From JBEKUY01 sp049514555 (GTDB lineage: Bacteria > Acidobacteriota > Terriglobia > Acidiferrales > UBA7541): a stretch of 64,000 nucleotides of DNA. The notes under the pieces are model-generated. The model did not search any database, was not told the origin of the DNA, and saw nothing but the letters and a program-made list of their open reading frames with translations. The stretch covers positions 62,001 through 126,000 of the forward strand of contig JBEKUY010000006.1 in assembly GCA_049514555.1 (NCBI GenBank). The letters are read 5' to 3'. Positions 8,784 through 17,164 of this stretch are shown piece after piece. Each line of letters begins with the position of its first letter. Positions within the stretch are counted from its first letter, which is position 1. The translations under genes were made by a program, and so were the position numbers.

Positions 8784-9755
8784 TCAGTCGGACCAGCGCT
8801 GCGGGGCGCGGTCCCAACGGTGGGCTTTCAGCGTTCTGAGGAGACCCGCGTCGAGCGGCCCCGCGTCGCTCGCGACTGCATTTTGGAGGACGTGTTCCCG
8901 CTTCCGCATTCCCGCAATTGTGGTGCTCACAGCGGGGTTCGACAGAATAAACCGCAGAGACATTTCCGGCAGGCTCATTCCTGCCGGCAGGATCTTCTTC
9001 AGTTTTTCCACCCGCGGGATGGTCTTCTTCAGGTTTTCTTCGCCAAAATACTTCGCTCGCCAATCGCTTTCCGGGAATTTCGTCTCGAGGGTCATGTTTC
9101 CGCTGAGGCTGCCTTCGTCGAGCGGCACGCGGGCGATGATGCCGACGTTCAGCTCGCGGCAAACGGGGAACAGCTTATCCTCCGGCGCCTGATCGAAAAC
9201 GTTGTAAATCACCTGCACCACGTCCACGAGGCCCGTCCGCAGCGCCTCGATGCCGTTTTCCGGCTGCCAGCGGTTCAGGCTGAGGCCAAAGAATCGAATG
9301 AGGCCCTCGCTCTTCAGTCGTTCGACGGTCTCCCGAAATTCCGTTTCTTTCGCCCAGACGTCTTCCCAAACGTGGAACTGCAGCAAGTCGATCGAGTCTG
9401 CGCGCAGCTTCTCTCTGATCAGCCGCGCGTGTTTCAAGACATGTTCGGCCGGGAACACGTCGCGGTACTTGTCCTTGGGCGAGGAGGGCCATTTCCAGTT
9501 CATCGGCGGAATTTTTGAAGCCGCCACCAGCCGCTTCCCGCGGTTACGCGAGAGAATCGCGCCGAGCAGTCCGTCGCTCTTTCCGTCGCCATACGCCCAG
9601 GCGGTGTCAAAGAACGTGCACCCCGAATCCACCGCCAATTGCAGCGAGGAGAGCGATTCCCGGTCATCTGAGCCGCTCCATCCGCTCATGCCCCAGAGTC
9701 CGTGCCCGATTTCGCTCACTTCCAGATTGGTGCGGCCCAGTTTCCGATATCGCAT
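8784..9755 (-). CDS. Aldo/keto reductase family oxidoreductase
   Basis: This is a 323-aa NADPH-dependent aldo/keto reductase. The TIM-barrel opening is MRYRKLGRTNLEVSEIG, and the catalytic set is Asp and Tyr in TFFDTAWAYG, Lys in VAASKIPP and His in LQFHVWED. The C-terminal cofactor region is FILSNPAVSTTIAGMRKREH. The start at 9755 is chosen because the revealed site AAGGGAGGATCG lies directly in front; a longer frame begins at 9827 but has no homology. It is divergent from the GH31 gene, with about 250 bp of shared upstream DNA. The sugar-rich setting suggests a sugar or glycoside-derived carbonyl as substrate, which is inference. Confidence 0.9.
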   Translation of the reverse strand: MRYRKLGRTNLEVSEIGHGLWGMSGWSGSDDRESLSSLQLAVDSGCTFFDTAWAYGDGKSDGLLGAILSRNRGKRLVAASKIPPMNWKWPSSPKDKYRDVFPAEHVLKHARLIREKLRADSIDLLQFHVWEDVWAKETEFRETVERLKSEGLIRFFGLSLNRWQPENGIEALRTGLVDVVQVIYNVFDQAPEDKLFPVCRELNVGIIARVPLDEGSLSGNMTLETKFPESDWRAKYFGEENLKKTIPRVEKLKKILPAGMSLPEMSLRFILSNPAVSTTIAGMRKREHVLQNAVASDAGPLDAGLLRTLKAHRWDRAPQRWSD

Positions 9756-9942
9756 CGATCCTCCCTTTCTTGCCGGCGCCCGTTCGAAGACCTGCTTGCG
9801 CCAGGGACAAGCGGCGTGGATGCTCATGCGCCCCGGTCTCGCGGCTCCGAATCATCTCTTTTACCGCGCCGGTGCCTTCAGGCGCAAATCCGGCAGGAGC
9901 GTTCGTCTGTCGCCGGCCAGATGTCGAGCGTGCGGCAGAGCG

Positions 9943-9948
9943 TATAAT
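9943..9948 (+). promoter_or_regulatory. Candidate -10 box (TATAAT) for the GH31 gene
   Basis: A perfect TATAAT lies 58 bp before the GH31 start codon. No good -35 hexamer is seen 16-18 bp upstream, so the assignment is tentative. Confidence 0.4.
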
Positions 9949-10005
9949 GGCGCGATTGTTACGCCCCACCCTGGCTCCGCTGGTCACGTGAGGGAGGCAT
10001 CCAAA

Positions 10006-12528
10006 ATGCACTGGCTCCGAATTCTTCTCTGCAGCGTTGCACTCTTCTGTTGCGCGGTGGCGTCGCATGGTGCGGCTCCTGCCGGCCGGCAAGAGATCGG
10101 CGATGTCAAGCAGCTCGTGAAGTTGAACGATGGGGTGGAGCTTATCTGCGGCACGGCGCGCGTTCGCGTCCTTGCTTACGCGGACGGAATTGTACGCGTG
10201 CGGCTCGCGCCGACCGGCGAATTCGCAAAAGATTTCTCCCGGGCTGTGGTCGAGCTGTCTCAGCATTCAGACTGGAGGCTCGAAGATTCCGCCGGCGCCC
10301 TGCGCCTCATCACGTCGCGGCTCACCGTCTCGATCAAGAAGTTCCCGCTGACCGTGTCGTTCCTCGATCCCGCGGGGCGCGTCCTTTCCGCTGAGTCGCC
10401 GGCTCGGCCAATGTCCTGGAACGGCAGCGAAGTTCGCGCCTGGAAGACGATGCCTGCCGACGAGTTCTACTACGGCCTCGGCGACAAGGCCGGACCGATG
10501 AACCGCCGCGACCGCGCTTTCACGATGTGGAACACCGATGCCTACCGCTGGCAGGAGTCCACCGACCCGCTCTACAAGGCCATCCCCTTCTTCCTCGCCC
10601 TGCGCGAAGGCGCGGCCTACGGCATCTTCTTTGACAATACGTGGCGGTCGAGCTTCGATTTCGGCAAGGAGAGCCGCGACTTTTATTCATTTGGAGCAGA
10701 CGGCGGGGAGCTGGACTACTATTTCATCGTTGGCCCCACACCCAAAAGCGTCGTCGAGCGCTTCACCGCGCTTGTCGGGCGCACGCCGCTGCCTCCGCTG
10801 TGGTCGCTCGGTTTTCAGCAATCGCGCTGGAGCTACGACCGCGAAGAGCGTGTCCGCAAAATTGCAGACACTTTCCGCGAAAAGAAAATCCCCGCCGACG
10901 CGATCTACCTCGACATCGACTACCAAAACGGCAATCGCCCGTTCACCATCGATCGCGCACGCTTCCCCCACTTCGAGGAGATGATCCGCGACCTCCGCGC
11001 CGAAGGTTTTCACACCGTGGCGATCACCGACTTGCATATCAAGAAGGAAGCCGGCTACGCGCCCTACGATTCCGGAACGATTCAGGATGTTTTCGTCAAA
11101 AACCCCGATGGCTCGACTTACAGCGGCAGCGTCTGGCCCGGCGAAAGCGTCTTTCCCGACTTCACCCTCTCCCGAGTGCGCTCCTGGTGGGGCTCGCTCT
11201 ATAAGGATTTTGTCTCCGTGGGTATTGCCGGCTTCTGGAACGACATGAACGAGCCGTCCATCTTCCTGCGCGCCGACAAAACCATGCCGCTCGATGTCGT
11301 CCACCGCCTCGATGACGGTTCCTCGCTCGACCATCGCGCCGTCCACAACATTTATGGGCTGGAGAACGCCCGAGCGACCTACGAAGGACTGCTCGAGCTG
11401 GCGCCGAACGAGCGGCCCTTCGTTCTAACCCGCGCCGCCTTCGCCGGCGCGCAGCGCTACGCGGCCACCTGGACGGGCGATAACTCCAGCACCTGGAACC
11501 ATCTCCGTATGAGCACGCCGATGCTCCTGAGCTTGGGCATCTCCGGTTACCCGCTCGTCGGGGACGACATCGGGGGATTCGTCGGCAGCCCGCCGGCCGA
11601 TCTGCTGACTCGCTGGATCGAAGTCGGTGCTTTCAATACCCTGTTTCGCGACCATACCGATAAGGGGAGCGCCGACCAGGAGCCGTGGGTGCACGGCCCC
11701 GAACACGAGGCCATACGCCGCCAGGCCATCGAGAAACGCTACCGCCTGATGCCGTACCTCTACACGGCGGCTGAAGAGATGTCCCGCACCGGCCTGCCCA
11801 TCATGCGCCCTGTTTTTCTTGAGTATCCGGGCGCCGCTGATTTCTACGCCGAGGACCGCGAGTTTCTCTTCGGCTCCGATCTTCTTGTTGCTCCCGTGGT
11901 CGAAGAAACGCTCGACGCATATCCGGTGCGCTTTCCGCCGGGTGGCTGGTTCGATTTCTCGACCGGTGCTTTCCATCAAGGGGGCACGGCGATCACCGTC
12001 CGTCCCGCGCTCGCCGAGACTCCGCTCTACGTGCGCGCCGGAGCGATTCTCCCGGAGCAACCAGTCGTCCAGAACACAGGCGAAAAGCCGCAGGGGCCGC
12101 TCGAATTGCGCGTCTATCCCGGCGCGGATTGTCGCGGGTCACTCTACCTGGATGATGGGGAGACTTTTGCTTACGAGCGTGGAGAATCGCTGCGGTTGAA
12201 TTTTTCCTGCGAAGTGCGTCCCGATTCGCTGTCGGTCACGACCTCGATCGCAAACGCCGGGTTCGCACCGTGGTGGGACGAGCTCAAACTCGTGGTTTAC
12301 GGCGCTGCCTCATCACCGAAAGAGGTTCGCCTGAACGGCCGGCCCGTCCATGGCTGGGCCTTTGACCAATCCTCCCACAGCGTCACCTTGACCTTTCCCG
12401 ACCACGCTGCCGCATGGCGAGTTGAATTCGTATTGTGTCCCCATTCCGGCTGCGCCGGTTTTGCGGCCGCTGTCTCGGACTTTTTCCCTGGCAAGGGTGC
12501 CGGGCTTCCTGCTACAAAGACTGCATGA
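10006..12528 (+). CDS. Exported GH31 family alpha-glycosidase
   Basis: This 840-aa exported enzyme belongs to the alpha-glucosidase/alpha-xylosidase family. ATG 10006 follows GAGGGAGG and opens a signal peptide (MHWLRILLCSVALFCCAVAS). An N-terminal galactose-mutarotase-like domain ends near GLGDKAGPMNRR. The barrel carries YLDIDYQNGNRPFT, the nucleophile Asp413 in GFWNDMNEPS, and the acid/base Asp492 in TWTGDNSSTW. A DUF5110-like beta domain closes the protein (ELRVYPGADCRGSLYLDDGE). Length and order match full GH31 enzymes. Its last codons overlap the next gene by 4 bases (ATGA), so the epimerase-like protein should be co-translated. Confidence 0.96.
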   Translation: MHWLRILLCSVALFCCAVASHGAAPAGRQEIGDVKQLVKLNDGVELICGTARVRVLAYADGIVRVRLAPTGEFAKDFSRAVVELSQHSDWRLEDSAGALRLITSRLTVSIKKFPLTVSFLDPAGRVLSAESPARPMSWNGSEVRAWKTMPADEFYYGLGDKAGPMNRRDRAFTMWNTDAYRWQESTDPLYKAIPFFLALREGAAYGIFFDNTWRSSFDFGKESRDFYSFGADGGELDYYFIVGPTPKSVVERFTALVGRTPLPPLWSLGFQQSRWSYDREERVRKIADTFREKKIPADAIYLDIDYQNGNRPFTIDRARFPHFEEMIRDLRAEGFHTVAITDLHIKKEAGYAPYDSGTIQDVFVKNPDGSTYSGSVWPGESVFPDFTLSRVRSWWGSLYKDFVSVGIAGFWNDMNEPSIFLRADKTMPLDVVHRLDDGSSLDHRAVHNIYGLENARATYEGLLELAPNERPFVLTRAAFAGAQRYAATWTGDNSSTWNHLRMSTPMLLSLGISGYPLVGDDIGGFVGSPPADLLTRWIEVGAFNTLFRDHTDKGSADQEPWVHGPEHEAIRRQAIEKRYRLMPYLYTAAEEMSRTGLPIMRPVFLEYPGAADFYAEDREFLFGSDLLVAPVVEETLDAYPVRFPPGGWFDFSTGAFHQGGTAITVRPALAETPLYVRAGAILPEQPVVQNTGEKPQGPLELRVYPGADCRGSLYLDDGETFAYERGESLRLNFSCEVRPDSLSVTTSIANAGFAPWWDELKLVVYGAASSPKEVRLNGRPVHGWAFDQSSHSVTLTFPDHAAAWRVEFVLCPHSGCAGFAAAVSDFFPGKGAGLPATKTA

Positions 12529-13550
12529 AAGTTCTCTTCATCGGCGGCACCGGGATCATCAGCACCGCTTGCACCCAATTGGCGGTCGAGCGCGGAATCG
12601 AACTCACTCTTCTCACACGAGGCCGCCACGACGCGCGTCTTCCCTCTGGCACGAAGACCATCACGGCGGACGCTCAGGACACGCCGGCGGCGGCTCGAGC
12701 GCTTGGAGGCGCCTCTTTCGACGTGGTGGTTGATTGGACTGCCTTCACCCCCGCGGACATCGAGCGCGATTTAGAACTATTTGGCGGCCGGACACGGCAG
12801 TTCATTTTCATCAGTTCGGCGAGCGCGTATCAAAAACCGGCCACCCACTATCTGATCACTGAATCCACGCCGTTGGCCAATCCGCATTGGGATTACTCGC
12901 GCAATAAGATTGCGTGCGAAGAGCGCCTCACGAAGGCCTATCGCGAAGACAGCTTCCCGATCACAATCGTTCGTCCCTCGCTTACGTATGGGGACACGCT
13001 GATTCCCCTGGCGGTCAACAGTTGGGCGGAGAAGTCTTATACGGTTGTGGATCGCATGCTCCGGGGAAAGCAGGTCATCGTGCCGGGAGACGGTTCCTCG
13101 CTCTGGGTGATCACTCACAACAGCGATTTCGCGAAAGGGTTTGTGGGACTGCTCGGACATCCGCAGGCGATCGGCCACGCGTTCCACATTACATCGGATG
13201 AAGTGATGACTTGGGACCAATACTACAGAATCGTGGCCGCCGCCGCCGGCGTAGAGCCCCGGCTGGTCCACATCGCGTCCGACTTCATGATCGCCTGCTT
13301 GCCCGAAGAGGAGGGCAGCTTGATCGGCGACAAGTCCGTGAGCGTCGTCTTCGACAACACGAAGATCAAGCGATTCGTTCCCGGCTACTGCGCGACCACG
13401 TCTTTCGCCGAAGGCATCCGCCGCTCGTTGGCTTGGTTCGATGCAGATCCAGCGCGAAAGCTGATCGACACAGCCGCGAACGCAAAGTGGGATAAGCTCA
13501 TCGCTGCCTACGACAAAGGATTGTCCGAGGTGGTCCGCAGCTTCCGTTAG
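12525..13550 (+). CDS. NAD(P)-dependent epimerase/dehydratase (extended or atypical SDR)
   Basis: This is a 341-aa Rossmann-fold enzyme. It opens MKVLFIGGTGIIS, the nucleotide-binding glycine motif, and carries the SDR pair YSRNK (Tyr and Lys four apart) after FIFISSASAY. The C-terminal half (AFHITSDEVMTWDQYYRI) resembles nucleoside-diphosphate-sugar epimerase-like proteins. The start is fixed by the ATGA overlap with the GH31 stop (12525-12528). The coupling to a glycosidase suggests it works on the released sugar or a derivative; the exact reaction is not evident. Confidence 0.85.
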   Translation: MKVLFIGGTGIISTACTQLAVERGIELTLLTRGRHDARLPSGTKTITADAQDTPAAARALGGASFDVVVDWTAFTPADIERDLELFGGRTRQFIFISSASAYQKPATHYLITESTPLANPHWDYSRNKIACEERLTKAYREDSFPITIVRPSLTYGDTLIPLAVNSWAEKSYTVVDRMLRGKQVIVPGDGSSLWVITHNSDFAKGFVGLLGHPQAIGHAFHITSDEVMTWDQYYRIVAAAAGVEPRLVHIASDFMIACLPEEEGSLIGDKSVSVVFDNTKIKRFVPGYCATTSFAEGIRRSLAWFDADPARKLIDTAANAKWDKLIAAYDKGLSEVVRSFR

Positions 13551-13608
13551 ACTCTTTTCCCAGCGGCGCGCTGCAAACTTCCCGCGCGCTCTTACACGCG
13601 GTTTGCGC

Positions 13609-15021
13609 TCAAATTGGCGGGTGGTGGTAACCGCCGCAGGCGCGCTCGATGCATTCCGCGACGGCCAGAACGAGTTCCTCTTCGTAGGCGCGGCCGATGA
13701 TCTGCACGCCGATCGGCAATCCTTCCGGCGAAGCGCCCACCGGCAAGACTGCGGCCGGCAGACCCGCGACATTCAACCACTGCGAATGCGGCATGATTTC
13801 CTGGTAGGGCGGGATGCTCTTTCCTTTGCGCCACGTTCCTTCGCCATGCCGAAACGCCGGAGAGACCGAAACCGATGAAAGCAGAATGGGCGTCTTCTCC
13901 ATTTGCCGCAGAAACGCGCCGCGCCTGGCATCGCGCTCAACGCACGCGCCCATGAATTCATCGATCGTGATCGGCGGCTCCTCCGCACCGACCGCAAGAT
14001 ACTCGCGCAGCATCGGGCTCAGCTTGCTTTCTTCACCTGCAAAAGCCTCGCGCAGCAAATAACCGATGGCCCGCACGAAGAAGAACCGCCACAGCTCGAG
14101 CGCAGGACCGATTCCATCCAGTTGTGCCGGCTCAACCGCGAACCCCTGCTCTGAAAGCGCCTGCCCGGCGCGTTGCACCGCAGCCTGCGTTTCCGGCGTC
14201 GCTGGCGGCAGGGCTTTGCTTTCCAGGAGACCGATGCGCAGTCCGCGAAGCTCCTCCTCGCCCGTGTGCAGCACCGATACCGGCGCCGAGAGCGCGTCGC
14301 CCGGATCGGGCCCGGCCATGGCCTCGAACAGAAACCGGAGGTCGCCCACCGTCCGCGCCATCGGTCCGACTGCGCCGATCCAGCCGAAGGCCCCGCCGCC
14401 CGGCGGGAAGTGCCCCGTGATTGGTATGCGTCCCGGGGTAGGCTTCAATCCGCAGATTCCGCAGAAATGAGCCGGCACGCGGATCGAGCCACCGCCATCG
14501 CTCCCCACGCCTGCTGCCGAGCAACCTGCCGCGATTGCGGCCGCTTCGCCACCGCTCGAGCCTCCCGCGGTGCGCGAGAGGTCCCAGGGATTGCTCGTGG
14601 CGCCATACAGCGCATTGTTGGATTCATACGCCATCAGACATTCCGGCACGTTGGTGTTGCCCAATACGATCGCGCCCGCTGCCCGCAGCCGCGCGACCAA
14701 CGGCGCATCCTCTTGAGGCACATGCGTGCGCCGCAAGGCCGATCCCGCCGCGCAGACGAGGCCCTTTACGTCAATGGCGCTCTTGATCGTTACCGGCACA
14801 CCGTGGAGCGCTCCCGCCGGCTCACCTCTCGCCAGCACGGCTTCAGCGGCACGGGCTGCGTCGAGCGCGCGGTCCGCGTCGAGCGTGACGAACGCGTTCA
14901 GTCTTGGCTGCAGCGCTTGCGCGCGTTCGATATGGGCTCGCACCAGCTCCACGGGCGAAATTTCCTTTTGGCGGACGATGTCCGCCATCTGCGCGGCAGG
15001 CAAATAGGTGAGCGAGTCCAT
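13609..15021 (-). CDS. Amidase signature family enzyme (GatA-like amidohydrolase)
   Basis: This protein is about 470 aa and contains the full amidase signature. Lys in HGVPVTIKSAID, the cis-Ser/nucleophile region TAGGSSGGEAAAIAAGCSA and GSDGGGSIRVPAHFCG form the Ser-cisSer-Lys triad. The C-terminal part (GLPIGVQIIGRAYEEELVL) is also typical. I chose ATG 15021 (MDSLTYLPAAQ); an ATG 24 bases upstream and a longer frame to 15063 are possible, and none has a strong ribosome site. No gatB or gatC is adjacent, so a stand-alone amidase is more likely than the tRNA amidotransferase subunit. The substrate is unknown. Confidence 0.88.
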   Translation of the reverse strand: MDSLTYLPAAQMADIVRQKEISPVELVRAHIERAQALQPRLNAFVTLDADRALDAARAAEAVLARGEPAGALHGVPVTIKSAIDVKGLVCAAGSALRRTHVPQEDAPLVARLRAAGAIVLGNTNVPECLMAYESNNALYGATSNPWDLSRTAGGSSGGEAAAIAAGCSAAGVGSDGGGSIRVPAHFCGICGLKPTPGRIPITGHFPPGGGAFGWIGAVGPMARTVGDLRFLFEAMAGPDPGDALSAPVSVLHTGEEELRGLRIGLLESKALPPATPETQAAVQRAGQALSEQGFAVEPAQLDGIGPALELWRFFFVRAIGYLLREAFAGEESKLSPMLREYLAVGAEEPPITIDEFMGACVERDARRGAFLRQMEKTPILLSSVSVSPAFRHGEGTWRKGKSIPPYQEIMPHSQWLNVAGLPAAVLPVGASPEGLPIGVQIIGRAYEEELVLAVAECIERACGGYHHPPI

Positions 15022-15098
15022 GTGCTGTATGGGCAGGTTACGCATCCGGCGGCGGGGGCGCAAGTGGCGAGCGGAGAGGTTTCTGCCCGCCTGCCTCC

Positions 15099-16103
15099 CT
15101 ACGCCGGGTCGGCGGGGGTGTCACGCAAAAACGCGGCACTCGCTTCCGGCAGTGATGGGTTGATGAACATCCCGGAGCCGAGCTCAAAGCCGGCCACACG
15201 GGTAACACGCGGAATCATGCTCATGTACCAATGGTAGTAGCGCAGGCCCCGCGCCTCACTCGGCGGCGTGCGCACGGCGATGTTGTAATCGGGGTTGCGG
15301 AGGCCAAAGTAAACCTTGCGCAGCACCAAGCGCAGAAGCCGGGCCAGGTCGGCAAGCTCCTCGAGAGTGGCTTCGCCGAAGCTGGCCGTGTGGCGCAGCG
15401 GGTAAATCCACAGGTGGAAGGGCGTGACCGAACCGTAGGGAAGGAACGCGACGAAATCCCGGGATTGCGCCACGATGCGCTCCTGGTCGTGCAGTTCGTC
15501 GGCCAGGACGGCGCAGTGGATGCACTCGCCGGTCTCGTCGAAGAAACGCAGTGCGTTTTCCATGCGGTCGCGGACGCCCGGAGGCATGATGGGGGTTCCC
15601 ACGATCTGCGAGTGAGGATGCTCGAGCGAAGTGCCGGCGCGGATGCCGTGATTCTTAAAGAGGCTGGCATGAGCCACGCGGGGATCGGCGGTGATCGCCA
15701 TGTAGCGCTTCTGATAAGTTTCGAGAACCCGCGCAATCTCGGCCTCCGAGAGCAAAGCCATGACCCGGTCATGATCGGGCGTCTCGACGATCACCTCGTG
15801 GATACCCACGCCGGAGATCATGCGCTTCAGCCCTTGGACGTGCCTGCTGAGCGGGGCGGTGGGATCCAGGGCGGAAAACTTGTTGGGCACCACGCGCACC
15901 TGCCACGGCCCTTGAGAGGGCTGCCGATACACTTCGGGCGGCGTCAGGTTCTCATTGCCGGCACAAAAGGGGCAGGAGGGAACGTGCCGCGGAGGGGAAG
16001 GGCGCTCGGTGTCCTGCCTGGAGAAGTCCTCCGGACGCTTGGCGCGCTCGGTGGCGATGATCACCCACTCGCGCGTGACGATATTCTGGCGTATCTCGGG
16101 CAT
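15099..16103 (-). CDS. galT: Galactose-1-phosphate uridylyltransferase
   Basis: This cytoplasmic Leloir-pathway enzyme exchanges UMP between UDP-glucose and galactose-1-phosphate. The 334-aa product has the zinc-type N-terminal pair CPFC (C44, C47) and the active-site HPH motif in SLEHPHSQIVGTP (H162, H164). The C-terminal half includes HLWIYPLRHTASF and the late GLRYYHWYMSMIP. Its length is that of bacterial GalT. An AAAGGA site precedes the ATG at 16103. No galK or galE is adjacent, though the SDR at 12525 is nearby. It fits the surrounding sugar-degrading genes. Confidence 0.93.
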   Translation of the reverse strand: MPEIRQNIVTREWVIIATERAKRPEDFSRQDTERPSPPRHVPSCPFCAGNENLTPPEVYRQPSQGPWQVRVVPNKFSALDPTAPLSRHVQGLKRMISGVGIHEVIVETPDHDRVMALLSEAEIARVLETYQKRYMAITADPRVAHASLFKNHGIRAGTSLEHPHSQIVGTPIMPPGVRDRMENALRFFDETGECIHCAVLADELHDQERIVAQSRDFVAFLPYGSVTPFHLWIYPLRHTASFGEATLEELADLARLLRLVLRKVYFGLRNPDYNIAVRTPPSEARGLRYYHWYMSMIPRVTRVAGFELGSGMFINPSLPEASAAFLRDTPADPA

Positions 16104-16215
16104 AGGATCCTTTCAGAAGAGGAACTTCGGCTGGACCGAGTCTCGGCTTCGATCTCCCAAGCAACGGGGAGTATACACCGGCAGAAGCCCGCATCGAACG
16201 GCGGCTCGTGCGAAG

Positions 16216-16494
16216 CTAGTCGCCGACCACAACGGTCCAAGGCCGAACCTCCCAGCGCACGACGAGGCCGCTGACGACATAGGGATCGTTTCGCGCGAAT
16301 GTCTCGGCAAGTTTCCGGTCGGCGATGCGAAACACGAGCAGCGCGCGGTCGGCGGGGTCGGCCAAGGCGCCGGCCAGGACGAGTTCGCCGCGCGCGTGCG
16401 CTTCCCGGACGAGACGCAAGTGTTCCTCGCGATATGCCGCGCGGCGGGCAACGTAATCGTCCACGACATCGTAAAACAACACGTAGTAGTCCAT
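16216..16494 (-). CDS. YCII-related (YciI-like) domain protein
   Basis: This 92-aa protein is a single ferredoxin-like YCII domain: MDYYVLFYDVVDDYVARRAA, then REEHLRLVREAHARGELVLAGAL, the conserved FARNDPYVVSGLV and a closing RPWTVVVGD. Family members are small dimers with a proposed His/Asp active site; their substrates are mostly unknown. AGGAAG lies just before the ATG. It sits 112 bp upstream of galT on the same strand and may be co-transcribed. Confidence 0.83.
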   Translation of the reverse strand: MDYYVLFYDVVDDYVARRAAYREEHLRLVREAHARGELVLAGALADPADRALLVFRIADRKLAETFARNDPYVVSGLVVRWEVRPWTVVVGD

Positions 16495-17164
16495 AGCGCT
16501 TCCTGTCTTTCCCTTCGAGAGTGCTTGCAGCTCAAATAAGCAGCACGAGCTAATACATAGATATTATTGACGAGCTTCGGCCGCTGCAACACGATTGCAG
16601 ACTACGCTGTTTCACTCGTTGGTAGGCCCGCGGGGGGAAGGGGCTTCGAAGTGAAGGAGTGGCGCCGTCGGAGTGTAGGTCTACTCGGGCGACCTGGCTG
16701 CATCGCGTTTGCCGCCGGGGCCGCGTTGCGCACTGCGCTCATCTACCCTGGCAGACCTGCTTCTTTGAAGGTTGGGCGTTCCACCCACAATCGCTTCTTT
16801 CTCCTCGGTATTATCCCTGCGGCGTTTCGTGCTTTGTGGCAATCGCAATTCCCGCCCATTGACGTTGCGGGGGGAGTTTTCTTGTCTTTACGTATGCAAA
16901 GCCTGTGCCTTGGCTGAATCAAGCTTTCAGTAGAGCGCGGCTAGCGCTTTTGCATTATTGCGTTTCCGCATCGCGCGATTCAATCTGGCGCGCAGATAGA
17001 GGGATTGACTGTGCACATCGGGGTGATGTGAGAACTGAATCTTTCATTCGCTGTGTTCGCTTTGCCGCGCCGGTCTAGCCGGGGCTTCTCGGTGGATTGA
17101 AATGCGCCTCGTCGGCCGGCGGCTGAAGGCTCGAGTGATCTTGTCTTTCTAGGGGAGGTGTGGT
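16495..17164. other. Long upstream region of the TonB-dependent receptor gene
   Basis: These 670 bp separate the YCII gene from the receptor. An open frame at 16567-16917 has no family features and no good start. The composition is more AT-rich than nearby genes, as expected for a promoter region, but I cannot name a clear promoter or operator. Confidence 0.5.

Noticed and set aside
16567..16917. 116-codon open frame upstream of the TonB receptor
   Set aside because: No ribosome site, no family features and composition unlike neighbouring genes.
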